A DNA stretch of 64,000 nucleotides. Source: Planococcus sp. SK3692 (lineage in GTDB: Bacteria > Bacillota > Bacilli > Bacillales_A > Planococcaceae). Location: positions 844,698 through 908,697 of the forward strand of contig NZ_JARCHV010000001.1 in NCBI RefSeq assembly GCF_028890485.2. Reading direction: 5' to 3'. This document shows positions 32,733-42,016 of this stretch, piece by piece. The notes beneath the pieces are model-generated. The model was not told the DNA's origin. It searched no databases and saw only the letters and a program-made list of their open reading frames with translations. The translations under genes were made by a program, and so were the position numbers. The first letter of the stretch is position 1; every line of letters starts with the position of its first letter.

Positions 32733-34765
32733 CATTCCGTCGGATCGTATAAAGTGACGCTTTCGATGTAATTGATGTATTTCCTTAATTCTTTCGCCTG
32801 TTGCCGTGTGATTTCAGCGGCATCGTACATATCGTAAATTTTGGCGCGGCCCATATCCATGACATTGATGCGCAACTCTTCTTTTTGCATCTCATAGCGT
32901 TCATCATACAAAGTTTCAGGCTTTCTCAAACGGCTGATCATTTTCCGGTACTCGGTCAAAACCGCTTCGACGATATCTTTGTGGGACGCTTTTTGACGAT
33001 AAGCTTCTAAATTTTCAAGGGCGGCTTCGAGCGCCTTTAATTGCACCTCGCGGCCGACCTGGTATTCGACTAGCCGGATTTCTTCGTCCTGCCAGTTTTC
33101 CCCGCGGAACCTGCGCCATGCGCGGATCAATTTCCCTTGCAAATAAATTAAGGTGGAACGGGCGTTATGGGCAATCGCTTCCTCGCGCCGGTTCAGCGAA
33201 TGCTCGAACGCTTCGTACACTTCCCGTTCCATGCCTTCTGTCTTCTTCAGCCTTTCGATAAAGCGGCGCTCGGCTTTCAAAGCCCGCAGCCGCACTTCCT
33301 TCATGCGGCGCTGGTATTTCTTGTTTGCTTCTTTCGCCTCCTCGCCTTCAGGCTGAACTTGCTGAAAACGCAAACGGTATTCATCCATTAATTCATAAGC
33401 AGCGGTTTCATTCGCTTCGGTCATTTCTGATTTGATACGAGCAATCGATGCCAGCAAAATACGGCGCCGCGCTTCTTCCAAATCAATCGTATCGCCGTCA
33501 TCGCTTCCGGCAAGTTTCCCTTTGCTGAGCAGCGGCAAGCATGCGGTCGCGAGCAGCAGCGTCAATAGAATCGTTCCGACGGCAAGAAACAGCAGCAGTG
33601 AACGCTGCGGGAAGATATAGCCGCCTTCAATGATTACTGGCAAAGACAAAATCCCGACCATCGTCACCGTTCCGCGGACACCGGTCAGGCTGACAAATAA
33701 GGTCAGTTTCAGGCTCGGTTTTGCCGCATCTTCCATTTTGCCAAAACGATATTCGTATTGGGAGAATAAATAAGCCCAAATAAACCGGAGCCCTAACAGC
33801 ATGGCCGTAATCGCCAAGACATACGACAGCAGGACGCTTTCATCCAGATCTGGGTTCTCCAACGCACCACTCATCGCTCCAGGGATGTTGAGCCCGAGCA
33901 GCAAGAAGATGATGCCGTTCAGCACGAAAGTGATAATCGTCCAGATGTTTTCCGTCAGCATCTGCTCTTCTGCAACCAGCGCTTCGGTATCTTCCTGCAC
34001 GAGCGAATGAACAATTCCACCGACGACGACGGCGATAACGCCGGAGGCCCCCAACAATTCCTCCGCGACGACAAAGATGATGAACGGCGTCATAATCTGG
34101 AGTAGCGAATGGAAGGTGACATCATTGATCCCTTGTTTGCGGAACAATAAGCGGATGCCAACAAACAGCAGAGCGATTACAGCTCCAAGAAGTGCACCCA
34201 CCAAAAATTTATAAGAGAAATTAAAAATAGCGGAGTAGAGCGAGAAGGTCCCGGTGACAACTGCGGCGACTGCGTAATTGAATGCGACGAGCCCTGAGGC
34301 ATCATTGATCAGCGATTCGCCGCGCACGAGGCTCAGGACATTGCTCGGGATGCGGACGCGTTGCGAGATGCCGTTGACGGCAACAGGGTCCGTCGGCGAC
34401 AGGATGGCAGCGAGCGCGAACGCAGCAGCAAGCGGGATGTCTTCAATAAGCCAGTGGATAAAATAACCACCGATCAAGGTTGTCAGCAACACCAGGATGA
34501 CGGCGTTGCCGAAAATCGGCCCGCGCATGCGCCATAATTCCTCACGCGGAAAATGCCGACCATCGTTGAACAAGAGCGGTGCGATAAATAATAGCAGAAA
34601 CCATTCGGCTTCCAACTCAAATGTAAAATCCTCGAAGACCAGCACGATGATCGTCCCGAGCGCCACTTGGATAAGCGCTGCCGGCACTTGCGGCACGTAA
34701 TGGCTCACTACATTGGAGACGAGTAGCGCGATCAGCAGGATCATTATGGTCAGCAATAATTCCAT
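32732..34765 (-). CDS. CPA1-family Na+(K+)/H+ antiporter, NhaK-like
   Basis: A 677-residue cation/proton exchanger. The membrane part (1-410) has LLFIAPLLFNDGRHFPREELW, SPTDPVAVNG and GESLINDASGLVAF, whose Asn-Asp pair is the CPA1 transport site. The cytoplasmic tail (about 411-677) is long, charged and coiled-coil rich (RRMKEVRLRALKAERRFIER), as in B. subtilis NhaK (YvgP). It would expel sodium or other monovalent cations in exchange for protons, matching the sodium channel gene at 19 kb. Single gene with its own terminator. Confidence 0.92.
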   Translation of the reverse strand: MELLLTIMILLIALLVSNVVSHYVPQVPAALIQVALGTIIVLVFEDFTFELEAEWFLLLFIAPLLFNDGRHFPREELWRMRGPIFGNAVILVLLTTLIGGYFIHWLIEDIPLAAAFALAAILSPTDPVAVNGISQRVRIPSNVLSLVRGESLINDASGLVAFNYAVAAVVTGTFSLYSAIFNFSYKFLVGALLGAVIALLFVGIRLLFRKQGINDVTFHSLLQIMTPFIIFVVAEELLGASGVIAVVVGGIVHSLVQEDTEALVAEEQMLTENIWTIITFVLNGIIFLLLGLNIPGAMSGALENPDLDESVLLSYVLAITAMLLGLRFIWAYLFSQYEYRFGKMEDAAKPSLKLTLFVSLTGVRGTVTMVGILSLPVIIEGGYIFPQRSLLLFLAVGTILLTLLLATACLPLLSKGKLAGSDDGDTIDLEEARRRILLASIARIKSEMTEANETAAYELMDEYRLRFQQVQPEGEEAKEANKKYQRRMKEVRLRALKAERRFIERLKKTEGMEREVYEAFEHSLNRREEAIAHNARSTLIYLQGKLIRAWRRFRGENWQDEEIRLVEYQVGREVQLKALEAALENLEAYRQKASHKDIVEAVLTEYRKMISRLRKPETLYDERYEMQKEELRINVMDMGRAKIYDMYDAAEITRQQAKELRKYINYIESVTLYDPTE

Positions 34766-34913
34766 TGTTATTCCCCATTTACTTGTGATGATGTATGTAT
34801 ACCCTGATTCGGTTTTCGGCTATCCATTTCTTGCTCAATTTCTAATTAGAACACATGCGTTTCGGGTAAACTAGAAGAAAGCACCGGCCACACGGTCGAA
34901 GGAGGTCCACAAC

Positions 34914-35291
34914 TTGTCACGGCAATCCTACCGCAAAGAAAAAAACCAACTGACTTACACCCAGCAGCATCTGGCGAACGAGCGCACTTACCTCGCCTGG
35001 ATCCGCACGGCGATCTCCATCGTCGGCGTCGGTTTCCTGGCGACCAGCCTGCATTTTACGATGGGTGTCGTGCGCAATCCGTTTGTCGATTTATTCACGA
35101 TCATTCTCGGGATTTTCGCCTGCGTTTTCGGTTTGGTTATCATTTTTACGGCTACACGTACATACCGGGAGAAACGCCAGCAGATCATCCAGGAAACCTT
35201 TTATTCATCGAATCTGCGCATCAGCATGATTTCCACGATGCTGTCGATCATGATCATCATGGTTATCATCTATTTTTTTATCATTATGTAA
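34914..35291 (+). CDS. DUF202 (YidH-like) membrane protein
   Basis: A 125-residue protein with three membrane segments. The motif LANERTYLAWIRTAISIVGVG is the DUF202 signature. TTG at 34914 is the start: AAGGAGG sits eight bases before it and no ATG or GTG fits. The ending is a hydrophobic Ile/Met-rich helix. Function is unknown for the family. It stands alone between the antiporter and a CapA-like gene. Confidence 0.85.
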   Translation: MSRQSYRKEKNQLTYTQQHLANERTYLAWIRTAISIVGVGFLATSLHFTMGVVRNPFVDLFTIILGIFACVFGLVIIFTATRTYREKRQQIIQETFYSSNLRISMISTMLSIMIIMVIIYFFIIM

Positions 35292-35476
35292 ATTTTTTGC
35301 GCCTAAAGATTATTCGTTTCTTGCCCCTTTCAAAAAGCAGGCTATTTATCATAGCAAAACCAGAAAAATCCTAGTTATTTCCTCACAGTTATAGTATTCT
35401 GAAGTCAATCAATCTGACGAATATAAGCTGTTCCCGGCCCGTAGTTCGAGGCTGGACAACCGAAAGGAATGGACTC

Positions 35477-36613
35477 ATGGCGATTTTTCAAAAATGGTTT
35501 ATTGTTTGCTTGGCTGCTCTCGGATCTTTGGCTATCAGCAGTGAACAGCCATCTGCGGCTGAATCTGTCCCGCATGAATTTACCGTGCGTACTGTGCCGC
35601 TTGCAGTGATGCCCGAGCGAGTAGCGAGAAACCACCGGGTGAGTTTGTCGGCAATCGGTGATGTGCTCATCCACGAGCCGCTTTACGAAGATGCCAGAAC
35701 AGGCAATGGGTATGACTTTGACTCTATGTTCGCGCCAATCCAGCCCTTCCTTGAATCTTCCGATATCACTGTCGCCAATTCCGAAAGTATTATTGGCGGC
35801 AGCGAGATCGGCGTGTCCACCTATCCATCGTTCAATAGCCCATTCGAGCTCGGCGATTCCATGAAAAATGCCGGAATCGATGTTGTTTCTATGGCAAACA
35901 ACCACACCTTGGACCGCGGAGTGCAGGCCATCGAGAATGCCATCACCCATTGGCAGGATATTGGCATGGTGTCAACCGGTTCTCATTTGTCCGCACAGCA
36001 GCGTGCCGACATCCCGGTAGTCGAGCGTAACGGCATCACCTTGTCGTTTTTGTCCTATACTTATGGCACCAATGGCGTCCCGACACCCTCCGGCCGGCCA
36101 TATTTAGTCAATCGCATTGACCCGGAGCTGATCCAACAGGATTTGGCGTATGCACGCAAGATATCCGATGTCACGGTGTTGAGCCTCCATTTCGGCAATG
36201 AATACGAACCGATGCCGACACAAGAACAAGCGGAACTCGCTCGTTTCGCCGCTGAAAACGGCGCAGATATCATCCTTGGCCATCACCCTCACGTTCTGCA
36301 GCCGCCGGCCTGGATTGACACTGCAGATGGCCGCCGCAGCTTCGTCTTTTACTCGCTCGGCAATTTCCTCTCTGGACAAAAAGGCGTCGAACGGCGGATT
36401 GGCGGCATCGCCCATGTGGATATCGAGAAACTAGAAACTGCAGAAGGCTCAAGCATCGCCATCACGAACCCAGCCTTCACCCCGACCTTCGTCCAGCACG
36501 ATGGATTTACGAATTTTGAAGTTTTGTTGTTGAAAGACATCAACGACGAATGGAACGCCAATACGAAATCCCATCTTGCCACTTGGATGACAGAACTGGA
36601 ATTCCGTGAATAG
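35477..36613 (+). CDS. CapA/PgsA-type metallophosphatase-fold protein
   Basis: A 378-residue exported protein (signal peptide to about SAAES). The domain is that of the poly-gamma-glutamate capsule protein CapA/PgsA: LSAIGDVLIHEPLY, VANSESIIGG, SMANNHTLDRG, ILGHHPHVLQP and FYSLGNFLSG, which carry the metal ligands of the calcineurin-like fold. No pgsB or pgsC genes are near, so it probably does not make capsule here; related lone proteins have unknown envelope roles. AAAGGAA precedes the ATG. The next gene starts 12 bases after its stop, suggesting an operon. Confidence 0.87.
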   Translation: MAIFQKWFIVCLAALGSLAISSEQPSAAESVPHEFTVRTVPLAVMPERVARNHRVSLSAIGDVLIHEPLYEDARTGNGYDFDSMFAPIQPFLESSDITVANSESIIGGSEIGVSTYPSFNSPFELGDSMKNAGIDVVSMANNHTLDRGVQAIENAITHWQDIGMVSTGSHLSAQQRADIPVVERNGITLSFLSYTYGTNGVPTPSGRPYLVNRIDPELIQQDLAYARKISDVTVLSLHFGNEYEPMPTQEQAELARFAAENGADIILGHHPHVLQPPAWIDTADGRRSFVFYSLGNFLSGQKGVERRIGGIAHVDIEKLETAEGSSIAITNPAFTPTFVQHDGFTNFEVLLLKDINDEWNANTKSHLATWMTELEFRE

Positions 36614-36625
36614 AGGAGTGAATTG

Positions 36626-37222
36626 ATGATGCAGGACTGGAAAACGGAGGAACGTAAATTATACACCCCTGCCGCCGAGGCGCATGCCGTAAACATCCCA
36701 AAGCAATTCTATTTTGTCATTGACGGCCGTGGAAGCATCGGGTCTGAGGATTTCCATGAACGCCTTCGCGTATTGACTGCCCTATCGGAAGCGGTTCAGA
36801 CGCTTCCAGGGCACGGCTATTGTCCGCCAGGGTTTGCGGATTACTCCATTTATCCGCCGGAAACCCTTCATCATGCAGAAAACCAGGACGGGCTGCCGGC
36901 GACTTTCTCGCTGATGATCCGCCAGCCGGATTTCATCGACAACGAAACGATCGACCGGGCGTTCAACTTGCTCCACAAAGAGCGCAAGTTCCCGTTGCTT
37001 CCGGAAGTGGCATTCGAGGAGTTCGAAGATGGCTTATCGGTTCAATTGCGCAGTTCCAAAAAGCTCGAACCGGCCGTGGAAGCATTCAGGAAAATCGATC
37101 ATTTCCTGCTAGCCAATGCCTTGAAACGCCGCAACTCCCAGCACCGCGAAATTTATCCGGAACATGACTGCGCTTTGTTTGATGAAGTGGTGTACCGTGT
37201 GTTTGTTGAGGAAGTACAATAG
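36626..37222 (+). CDS. GyrI-like small-molecule-binding domain protein
   Basis: A 198-residue cytoplasmic protein of the GyrI-like/SBP_bac superfamily: FYFVIDGRGSIGSEDFHERL near the start, GYCPPGFADYSIYPPE, and the C-terminal HREIYPEHDCALFDEVVYRVFVE typical of the group. Such proteins bind or hydrolyse cyclopropane- and drug-like ligands, or act as effector domains without HTH. The ATG at 36626 is favoured by GAGGAG seven bases upstream. It follows the CapA-like gene by 12 bases and ends in a strong terminator. Confidence 0.8.
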   Translation: MMQDWKTEERKLYTPAAEAHAVNIPKQFYFVIDGRGSIGSEDFHERLRVLTALSEAVQTLPGHGYCPPGFADYSIYPPETLHHAENQDGLPATFSLMIRQPDFIDNETIDRAFNLLHKERKFPLLPEVAFEEFEDGLSVQLRSSKKLEPAVEAFRKIDHFLLANALKRRNSQHREIYPEHDCALFDEVVYRVFVEEVQ

Positions 37223-37255
37223 CCTTCTTGCGAGCATGGGATTCAGCACATAAAG

Positions 37256-37305
37256 GAAAAGCCGTCCCGAAAAGTGTCTGCGCACTTTTTCCGGACGGCT
37301 TTTTA
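37256..37305. terminator. Bidirectional terminator, GyrI-like / YitT
   Basis: AAAAGCCGTCC pairs with GGACGGCTTTT outside and AAAGTG with CACTTT inside, flanked by A-run and T-run. Confidence 0.92.
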
Positions 37306-37308
37306 CCA

Positions 37309-38151
37309 TTACATCGGATTTTTCTTGTAGTTTTCGTCTCGCCGGAAGTTCCCGACCACTTCCATCGTCTCGGTGATGCTGACGAAGGCATTTGGGTCGA
37401 TCTCCCGAATCAAAGGCCGGACAAATGCCAGCTCGTAACGGGTGATGACGCTATGCAGAACTTTTACCTTGGCGCCAGTATAAGCGCCTTCCCCGTCCGT
37501 GACTGTAATGCCGCGGTATAGGTTCGTCAAAAGCTTCTTCTTCACTTCGTCGCCTTTTGCCGTCACCACCATTAAGCTGAGCTTGATATGGCGCGTGTGA
37601 ATACGGTCGACAACGATACCCGTAATATAGATCGATGCCATCGTGTACATCGCGAGCTCCCAGTTGAAGATAAAGCCTGAGATGAAGACGACGCCGCTGT
37701 TCAACGTGAAGACCATGAAGCCCAGCGGAATGTCGCGTTTCATGGTCAGCAAAAGACCGATAACATCAAAACCGCCAGTCGATCCGTAAAAGCGGATGAT
37801 GATCCCAACTGCAGCGCCTGAAATGACGCCTCCAAAGACCGATGACAACAAGGCATCTTCTGTTACTTGGACAATCGGGATATACAGCATGGCAATCGAT
37901 GTGACAGCTACTGAAAAAATGCTGTTGGCGATAAAGGTCTTGCCGAGCTTCATCCAACCGAGGACCAAAATCGGCAAGTTCAGCAAAATCAGCCAAATCC
38001 CTGAGTTGACCGGCGTCAGCAAACCGAAAATCATGGCGATGCCGGTGACGCCCCCTGATAGAATTTCATGTGGCAGTAAAAACATATTAAAAGCGATCGC
38101 CATAACAATGGAAGCAATGAAAATTGCCCCGAGGCGGTAAAATTTGTCCAT
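37309..38151 (-). CDS. YitT-family membrane protein (DUF161/DUF2179)
   Basis: A 280-residue protein with about five N-terminal membrane segments (AFNMFLLPHEILSGGVTGIAM is the family signature, then GSTGGFDVIGLLL) and a cytoplasmic DUF2179 domain from about residue 220 (GITVTDGEGAYTG, VLHSVITRYELAFVRPLI). The ATG at 38151 is used; the longer frame lacks homology and a ribosome site. YitT proteins are widespread in Bacillales with no settled function. Single gene. Confidence 0.9.
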   Translation of the reverse strand: MDKFYRLGAIFIASIVMAIAFNMFLLPHEILSGGVTGIAMIFGLLTPVNSGIWLILLNLPILVLGWMKLGKTFIANSIFSVAVTSIAMLYIPIVQVTEDALLSSVFGGVISGAAVGIIIRFYGSTGGFDVIGLLLTMKRDIPLGFMVFTLNSGVVFISGFIFNWELAMYTMASIYITGIVVDRIHTRHIKLSLMVVTAKGDEVKKKLLTNLYRGITVTDGEGAYTGAKVKVLHSVITRYELAFVRPLIREIDPNAFVSITETMEVVGNFRRDENYKKNPM

Positions 38152-38335
38152 TTTTATTCTCCGTTCGTTTAATGGTAATGAGCGATGCCCGCATTCCGTT
38201 GATGGCGATGAGGCAAGGCAGCGATTCATATTATAGGGGGGCTGCTCATAGAAAAGCAAGCACTTCTGGTTGGATTTTCGCTTTCTTGCCATTCTCGGAA
38301 TATTCCCCATTTGAACGGTGTTTCAAAAGCTTCGA

Positions 38336-38364
38336 TTGAATGCCAGAATAATTAAGACTAAAAT
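38336..38364 (+). promoter_or_regulatory. Promoter of ykuI
   Basis: -35 TTGAAT, 17-base spacer, -10 TAAAAT, 33 bases before the ATG. Confidence 0.65.
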
Positions 38365-38397
38365 AGAAGAAGACAGTGCACGGCAAGGAGAGATATT

Positions 38398-39615
38398 ATG
38401 GATCCGTTAGACATCATCGACAATATGGACAAAATCATGCCGATGTTCCAGCCGATTGTCAGCGCCGTCAAACACGACGTCATCGGTTACGAACTGCTCG
38501 GCCGCTACATAGAACCGGACGGAATTAAATCACTCGGCGATTTCTTCAACGACCCGGAAGTTCCGGACGAGTTCAAAACAGAGGTGGATCAAAGACTGCT
38601 CGAAATGGCACTCGATCAATTGCTGCTCCAAAACAACGATTGCCTGCTGTTCATCAATCGCAATGCCCGCCAACTGATGGCAGGAGACGGCGAAGATTTC
38701 CTGAAGACTTTGCTTGAGTACCGCAAACGCGGATTCCCGCTCGAACGCATTGTCCTTGAAATTACAGAGCACGATTTCAATGATGATTTCGATACGCTCA
38801 ATCATTTGCTTTTGTATTTCAAAACCTACGGAATCCAAATCGCCGTCGATCATGTCGGTGCGAAAAGTTCAAACATCGACCGCATCCGCCAATTGCGGCC
38901 ACACATTTTAAAAATCGATATGAGCATCAGCCGCCATCACCAGCCCGATGCATTCCAAGATATTATCCATTCTTTATCGATGCTTGCCCATCGCATCGGC
39001 GCGCGCTTGTTATACGAATATATAGAAGACAACCATCAATTGTATTTCGCCTGGAAACACGGCGGCCATTATTACCAAGGCTATTATCTGGCCCATCCGG
39101 ACCCGGAGTTGCTGACGACGGATTCCCTGTCCATCCATGTGGGCGATCAAGTAAAGGAATTCGTCCACCGCGAAAAAGCGATGGTCAGCGAACGCTTGGC
39201 CTATACCGCCCGTTCCGAAGAAAAACTCAAACGCTTGATGGGCAAATGGCAAAGCCCAGACTATGCCGACCTGTTCATCCAGGAAGTGCTGCCGCTTTTC
39301 GAAGCTGAAAGTTTCCGCATCTATATTTGCAATAGCGACGGTGAGCAAGTCTCCTCCAACTTCCGGAAAACTACTGGAAGCTGGCAAGGCGAAGCGCAGC
39401 AAATCGGTTCACACTGGGCTTTCCGGCCGTATTTCCTGGAGAATATGATGCTCATGAAAGCAAGCCACAAAGGTCGGCTATCAGATATCTACGCCGATAT
39501 CGAAACAGGGGAAATGATCCGCACATTCAGCTATCCGCTATCGGACGAATGCTTCCTGTTCATCGATTTAAGCTATGAATTCATTTCTGAAAATGATTAT
39601 CTATTGTTTCAATAG
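38398..39615 (+). CDS. ykuI: EAL-domain c-di-GMP-binding protein YkuI
   Basis: A 405-residue protein with an EAL domain (about 12-250) and a C-terminal PAS-like sensor domain, the same size and layout as B. subtilis YkuI, ending with the shared YADIETGEMIRTFSYPL. The signature Glu is present as ELL at 32-34 and LEITEH (120-125) is kept, but the second acidic residue of the usual DDFGTG is His152 (DHVGA), where YkuI has Asn. YkuI binds c-di-GMP with little or no hydrolysis, so this may be a c-di-GMP receptor rather than an enzyme. AAGGAGAG precedes the ATG. Confidence 0.92.
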   Translation: MDPLDIIDNMDKIMPMFQPIVSAVKHDVIGYELLGRYIEPDGIKSLGDFFNDPEVPDEFKTEVDQRLLEMALDQLLLQNNDCLLFINRNARQLMAGDGEDFLKTLLEYRKRGFPLERIVLEITEHDFNDDFDTLNHLLLYFKTYGIQIAVDHVGAKSSNIDRIRQLRPHILKIDMSISRHHQPDAFQDIIHSLSMLAHRIGARLLYEYIEDNHQLYFAWKHGGHYYQGYYLAHPDPELLTTDSLSIHVGDQVKEFVHREKAMVSERLAYTARSEEKLKRLMGKWQSPDYADLFIQEVLPLFEAESFRIYICNSDGEQVSSNFRKTTGSWQGEAQQIGSHWAFRPYFLENMMLMKASHKGRLSDIYADIETGEMIRTFSYPLSDECFLFIDLSYEFISENDYLLFQ

Positions 39616-39630
39616 ATTATTTACAGTCAA

Positions 39631-39668
39631 ACAAACCCCGAAGCAGCATGCGCCGCTTCGGGGTTTGT
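39631..39668. terminator. Bidirectional terminator, ykuI / PPK2
   Basis: ACAAACCCCGAAGC pairs with GCTTCGGGGTTTGT around a 10-base loop. Confidence 0.88.
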
Positions 39669-40531
39669 CATTCCGCTTCTTTTTCCAGCTTGTCGATATA
39701 ATATTCGAGCTTGTCTTTTTGCTCACCGCTGATCTCAGGCAATTCTGGATTGATGTCCTCCAGCATTTCCACCATCACCTGCGCGATAATCAACCGGGAA
39801 TACAGCTCATCATCTGCGGGCAATATATACCAAGGAGCATGGTCTGTCGAAGTGTGTGTCAACATATCCCCAAAGATATTCTGATAATCCGCCCAATGTT
39901 CGCGTTCTTCAACATCGCTGAAGGAAAATTCCCAATTTTTCTCCGGATTTTTCATCCGCTCAAGCAAGCGTGCAGTTTGTTCTTCTTTTGAAATATTAAA
40001 GAAAAATTTCACAAATGGAAAACCGTTTTCGAACATATACTGTTCAAAGTCGTTGATCTGGCGGTAGCGACGGTTCCAAACTTCGTCGTCAATCAAGTGA
40101 TCCGGCAGCGGCTCTTCTTCGAGCAGATTATGAAGGCGCGGTACAATAACTTCTTCGTAGTGAGAACGGTTCAAAATACCGATTTGCCCGCGTTCCGGCA
40201 AGGCTTTGTGCAAGCGCCATAGATAATCATGCTTCAATTCCTCTTCAGTCGGTTTTCCGAGCGTTGTCACTTTCAGCCCTTGGGCAGTCAAATTCGAGAA
40301 CAAGTAAGTGATCGCTTCATCTTTCCCACCTGCGTCCATTGCTTGAAGGGCCACCACAATTCCTTTTTCTTCTTGCGCATGAAGCCGGATATGCCATTTT
40401 TTCAATTCTTCGATCGTTTCTTTCAATTGCTGTTCGATTTGCCTGGATTCGCTGTCTTTATCTTCATGTGTCGGCCAGTTTGCTAAATCTACTTTGCGTC
40501 CAGCCTCTACTTTGTATTGTCGGGTATCCAC
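39668..40531 (-). CDS. Polyphosphate kinase 2 family nucleotide phosphotransferase
   Basis: Transfers phosphate between polyphosphate and nucleotides in the cytoplasm. The 287-residue protein has a Walker A-like AMDAGGKDEAITYLFSN, the lid lysine/arginine region and the Walker B-like GILNRSHYEEVIVPR, which fits the short single-domain PPK2 enzymes with NRSHYED motifs (class III in the usual scheme, able to make ADP and ATP from AMP). AAGGAGGGA precedes the ATG. No exopolyphosphatase or ppk1 is adjacent. Confidence 0.9.
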   Translation of the reverse strand: MDTRQYKVEAGRKVDLANWPTHEDKDSESRQIEQQLKETIEELKKWHIRLHAQEEKGIVVALQAMDAGGKDEAITYLFSNLTAQGLKVTTLGKPTEEELKHDYLWRLHKALPERGQIGILNRSHYEEVIVPRLHNLLEEEPLPDHLIDDEVWNRRYRQINDFEQYMFENGFPFVKFFFNISKEEQTARLLERMKNPEKNWEFSFSDVEEREHWADYQNIFGDMLTHTSTDHAPWYILPADDELYSRLIIAQVMVEMLEDINPELPEISGEQKDKLEYYIDKLEKEAE

Positions 40532-40665
40532 GAAATCCCTCCTTAAGAAAATAATTGTTTCCCGTCCCTATACCCTTTTTCAGCATTTGTAACTACAGGA
40601 CTTTGTTCAATTTGTTATTTCAACTTTTGTTATAGCAATCCGGCAATAGCTAAACATGGCTGTGT

Positions 40666-40714
40666 AAAAAAAAAGTTCCTTTAAAACCCATATAGAGTTT
40701 CAAAGGAGCTTTTT
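40666..40714 (-). terminator. Terminator of the coiled-coil membrane protein gene
   Basis: Minus strand AAAGCTCCTTT pairs with AAAGGAACTTT, with AAAC/GTTT pairing inside, then nine T. Confidence 0.85.
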
Positions 40715-40724
40715 TAGTTATGCA

Positions 40725-41375
40725 CTATTCGTAGGCAATCGAACCGTCTGCCTTCTGTTCATATCGAATGTTTTCTTGCTCCATAAGGGAAATCAAGATT
40801 TCGGCTTTATCGTCCGCTTTCTCTTTTTGGCGATCTAAAATCTCATCTAGCCGCTCATGGACTTCCTTGACATGAGTTTTCTGCAAAGTCTTTGTCATTT
40901 CACGCGTCAACTCGATTTGTGCAAAATGATAAGATTCCAATTGCGCGAGACGCGGGTCGTCTGTGTCGAGTTCTTTGGACAACTGCTCCAACTTTTCTTC
41001 CATCTCATTGATGTGGAGTTCCGTAAGCGAATTGTGATCATACAAGCGAATCAGTGAATTGCTCACTTCTTCTAGCGCTTCCTCGCTTTTCTCACTTTGG
41101 AAAATGTATTGTTGGATTTCATCCTGCTTAGCATCTGCCTTAGAGCGTTCATCACTCCACGGAGCCACATAGCTCGCAAAGGAATACACATTCCACAGAA
41201 TAAACAACAGCAAAATGCCGCCACCGGCCTTCAGCCAAAGTTTGCGGCGCCTTGGATCTTTTTTGTTAGGTCGAAAATTTGGCGGTTCAGCACCGGTTTC
41301 GTTGCTTTTTTCCGCTTCGATTCGATTGGATTCATTATGCGGATTACTGTCTGAAAACTGATTGTAATTAGCCAT
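40725..41375 (-). CDS. Hypothetical single-pass membrane protein with coiled coil
   Basis: I do not recognise this family. The 216-residue product has a hydrophilic Asn/Ser/Glu-rich N-terminus, a basic patch (NKKDPRRRKLWLK, 37-49), one membrane helix (AGGGILLLFILWNVYSFASY, about 50-69) and a long charged region outside the membrane with heptad-like helices (EKSEEALEEVSNSLIRLYD; LHINEMEEKLEQLSKEL). GGAGGGTAAC precedes the ATG. The shape suggests an envelope scaffold or regulator. Single gene with a strong terminator. Confidence 0.7.
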   Translation of the reverse strand: MANYNQFSDSNPHNESNRIEAEKSNETGAEPPNFRPNKKDPRRRKLWLKAGGGILLLFILWNVYSFASYVAPWSDERSKADAKQDEIQQYIFQSEKSEEALEEVSNSLIRLYDHNSLTELHINEMEEKLEQLSKELDTDDPRLAQLESYHFAQIELTREMTKTLQKTHVKEVHERLDEILDRQKEKADDKAEILISLMEQENIRYEQKADGSIAYE

Positions 41376-41657
41376 GTTACCCTCCGGACATCTATTCGTA
41401 ACACGATTGTAACAAAAAACATTAAAAATAGCATCCGTTTTTTAAATAAACACAGAAATTATGACAAAATTCGACAAAGTTATGGCGTTTATTATGTTTA
41501 CCGCAATACAGAGACCTTCGCTCATATACCGGCGTAAAAGGTTAAGCCTCTATTTTTTTCGGGTAAACTATTTGCAAGTGTTATCAACTGTTCGAATTAC
41601 TTTTTCATTTATCTGCCATTCTTCTTCATGGCGATTAGAAAGAAAGGCGGTCTTTTC

Positions 41658-41744
41658 ATGCGTATTTCCTGTATGGGGAGTTTACTGATTTCAATTATCC
41701 TGTCCATTGTATTGACCATTTTGCTGAATATACTTTTTTTCTAG
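41658..41744 (+). CDS. 28-residue small membrane protein
   Basis: A very short frame, MRISCMGSLLISIILSIVLT plus eight more hydrophobic residues, that is one membrane helix. AAAGGCGG lies just upstream at a suitable distance and the stop TAG follows a T-run. I cannot name it, but the clean ribosome site and purely membrane-like composition make a real peptide likely. A second small membrane gene begins 54 bases later. Confidence 0.55.
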   Translation: MRISCMGSLLISIILSIVLTILLNILFF

Positions 41745-41798
41745 CTGCCGGTCCCTTGCCGCGAAAGCTTTCCATGATTAGAAATGGAGGAACGCCAG

Positions 41799-41969
41799 AT
41801 GACAAGAACATTTGTGATTCTGTTGATCGTGTCGGCGCTGTTGTTCATCGGATTCTATTTTGTCATTACGCTCTATAATCGTTTTGTCGGAGGGTTAGTT
41901 TTAGGAGGGATAGAGTCCCCAACCACCGCCTTGTTATACGAAATGCTGTCATTCTCGTACCGAGTGTGA
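41799..41969 (+). CDS. 56-residue small membrane protein
   Basis: Begins MTRTFVILLIVSALLFIGFY and holds one strong membrane helix, then a Gly-rich segment (RFVGGLVLGGIESPTTA). GGAGG lies eight bases before the ATG at 41799; an in-frame ATG five codons earlier precedes that site. I know no family for it. It shares a possible transcript with the 28-residue peptide upstream and ends before a minus-strand terminator. Confidence 0.5.
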   Translation: MTRTFVILLIVSALLFIGFYFVITLYNRFVGGLVLGGIESPTTALLYEMLSFSYRV

Positions 41970-41980
41970 ACTTCTTCAGC

Positions 41981-42015
41981 AAAAGAACCCCCGTCGCTCG
42001 AGCGATGGAGGTTCC
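41981..42015 (-). terminator. Terminator of the VOC-family gene
   Basis: Minus strand GAACCTCCATCGCT pairs with AGCGACGGGGGTTC (G-U pairs and one mismatch), followed by TTTT. Confidence 0.8.
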
Positions 42016-42016
42016 T

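Noticed and set aside
41461-41688. 75-codon plus-strand frame
   Set aside because: No ribosome site and no membrane or domain pattern; the 28-residue peptide that overlaps its end has much better signals.
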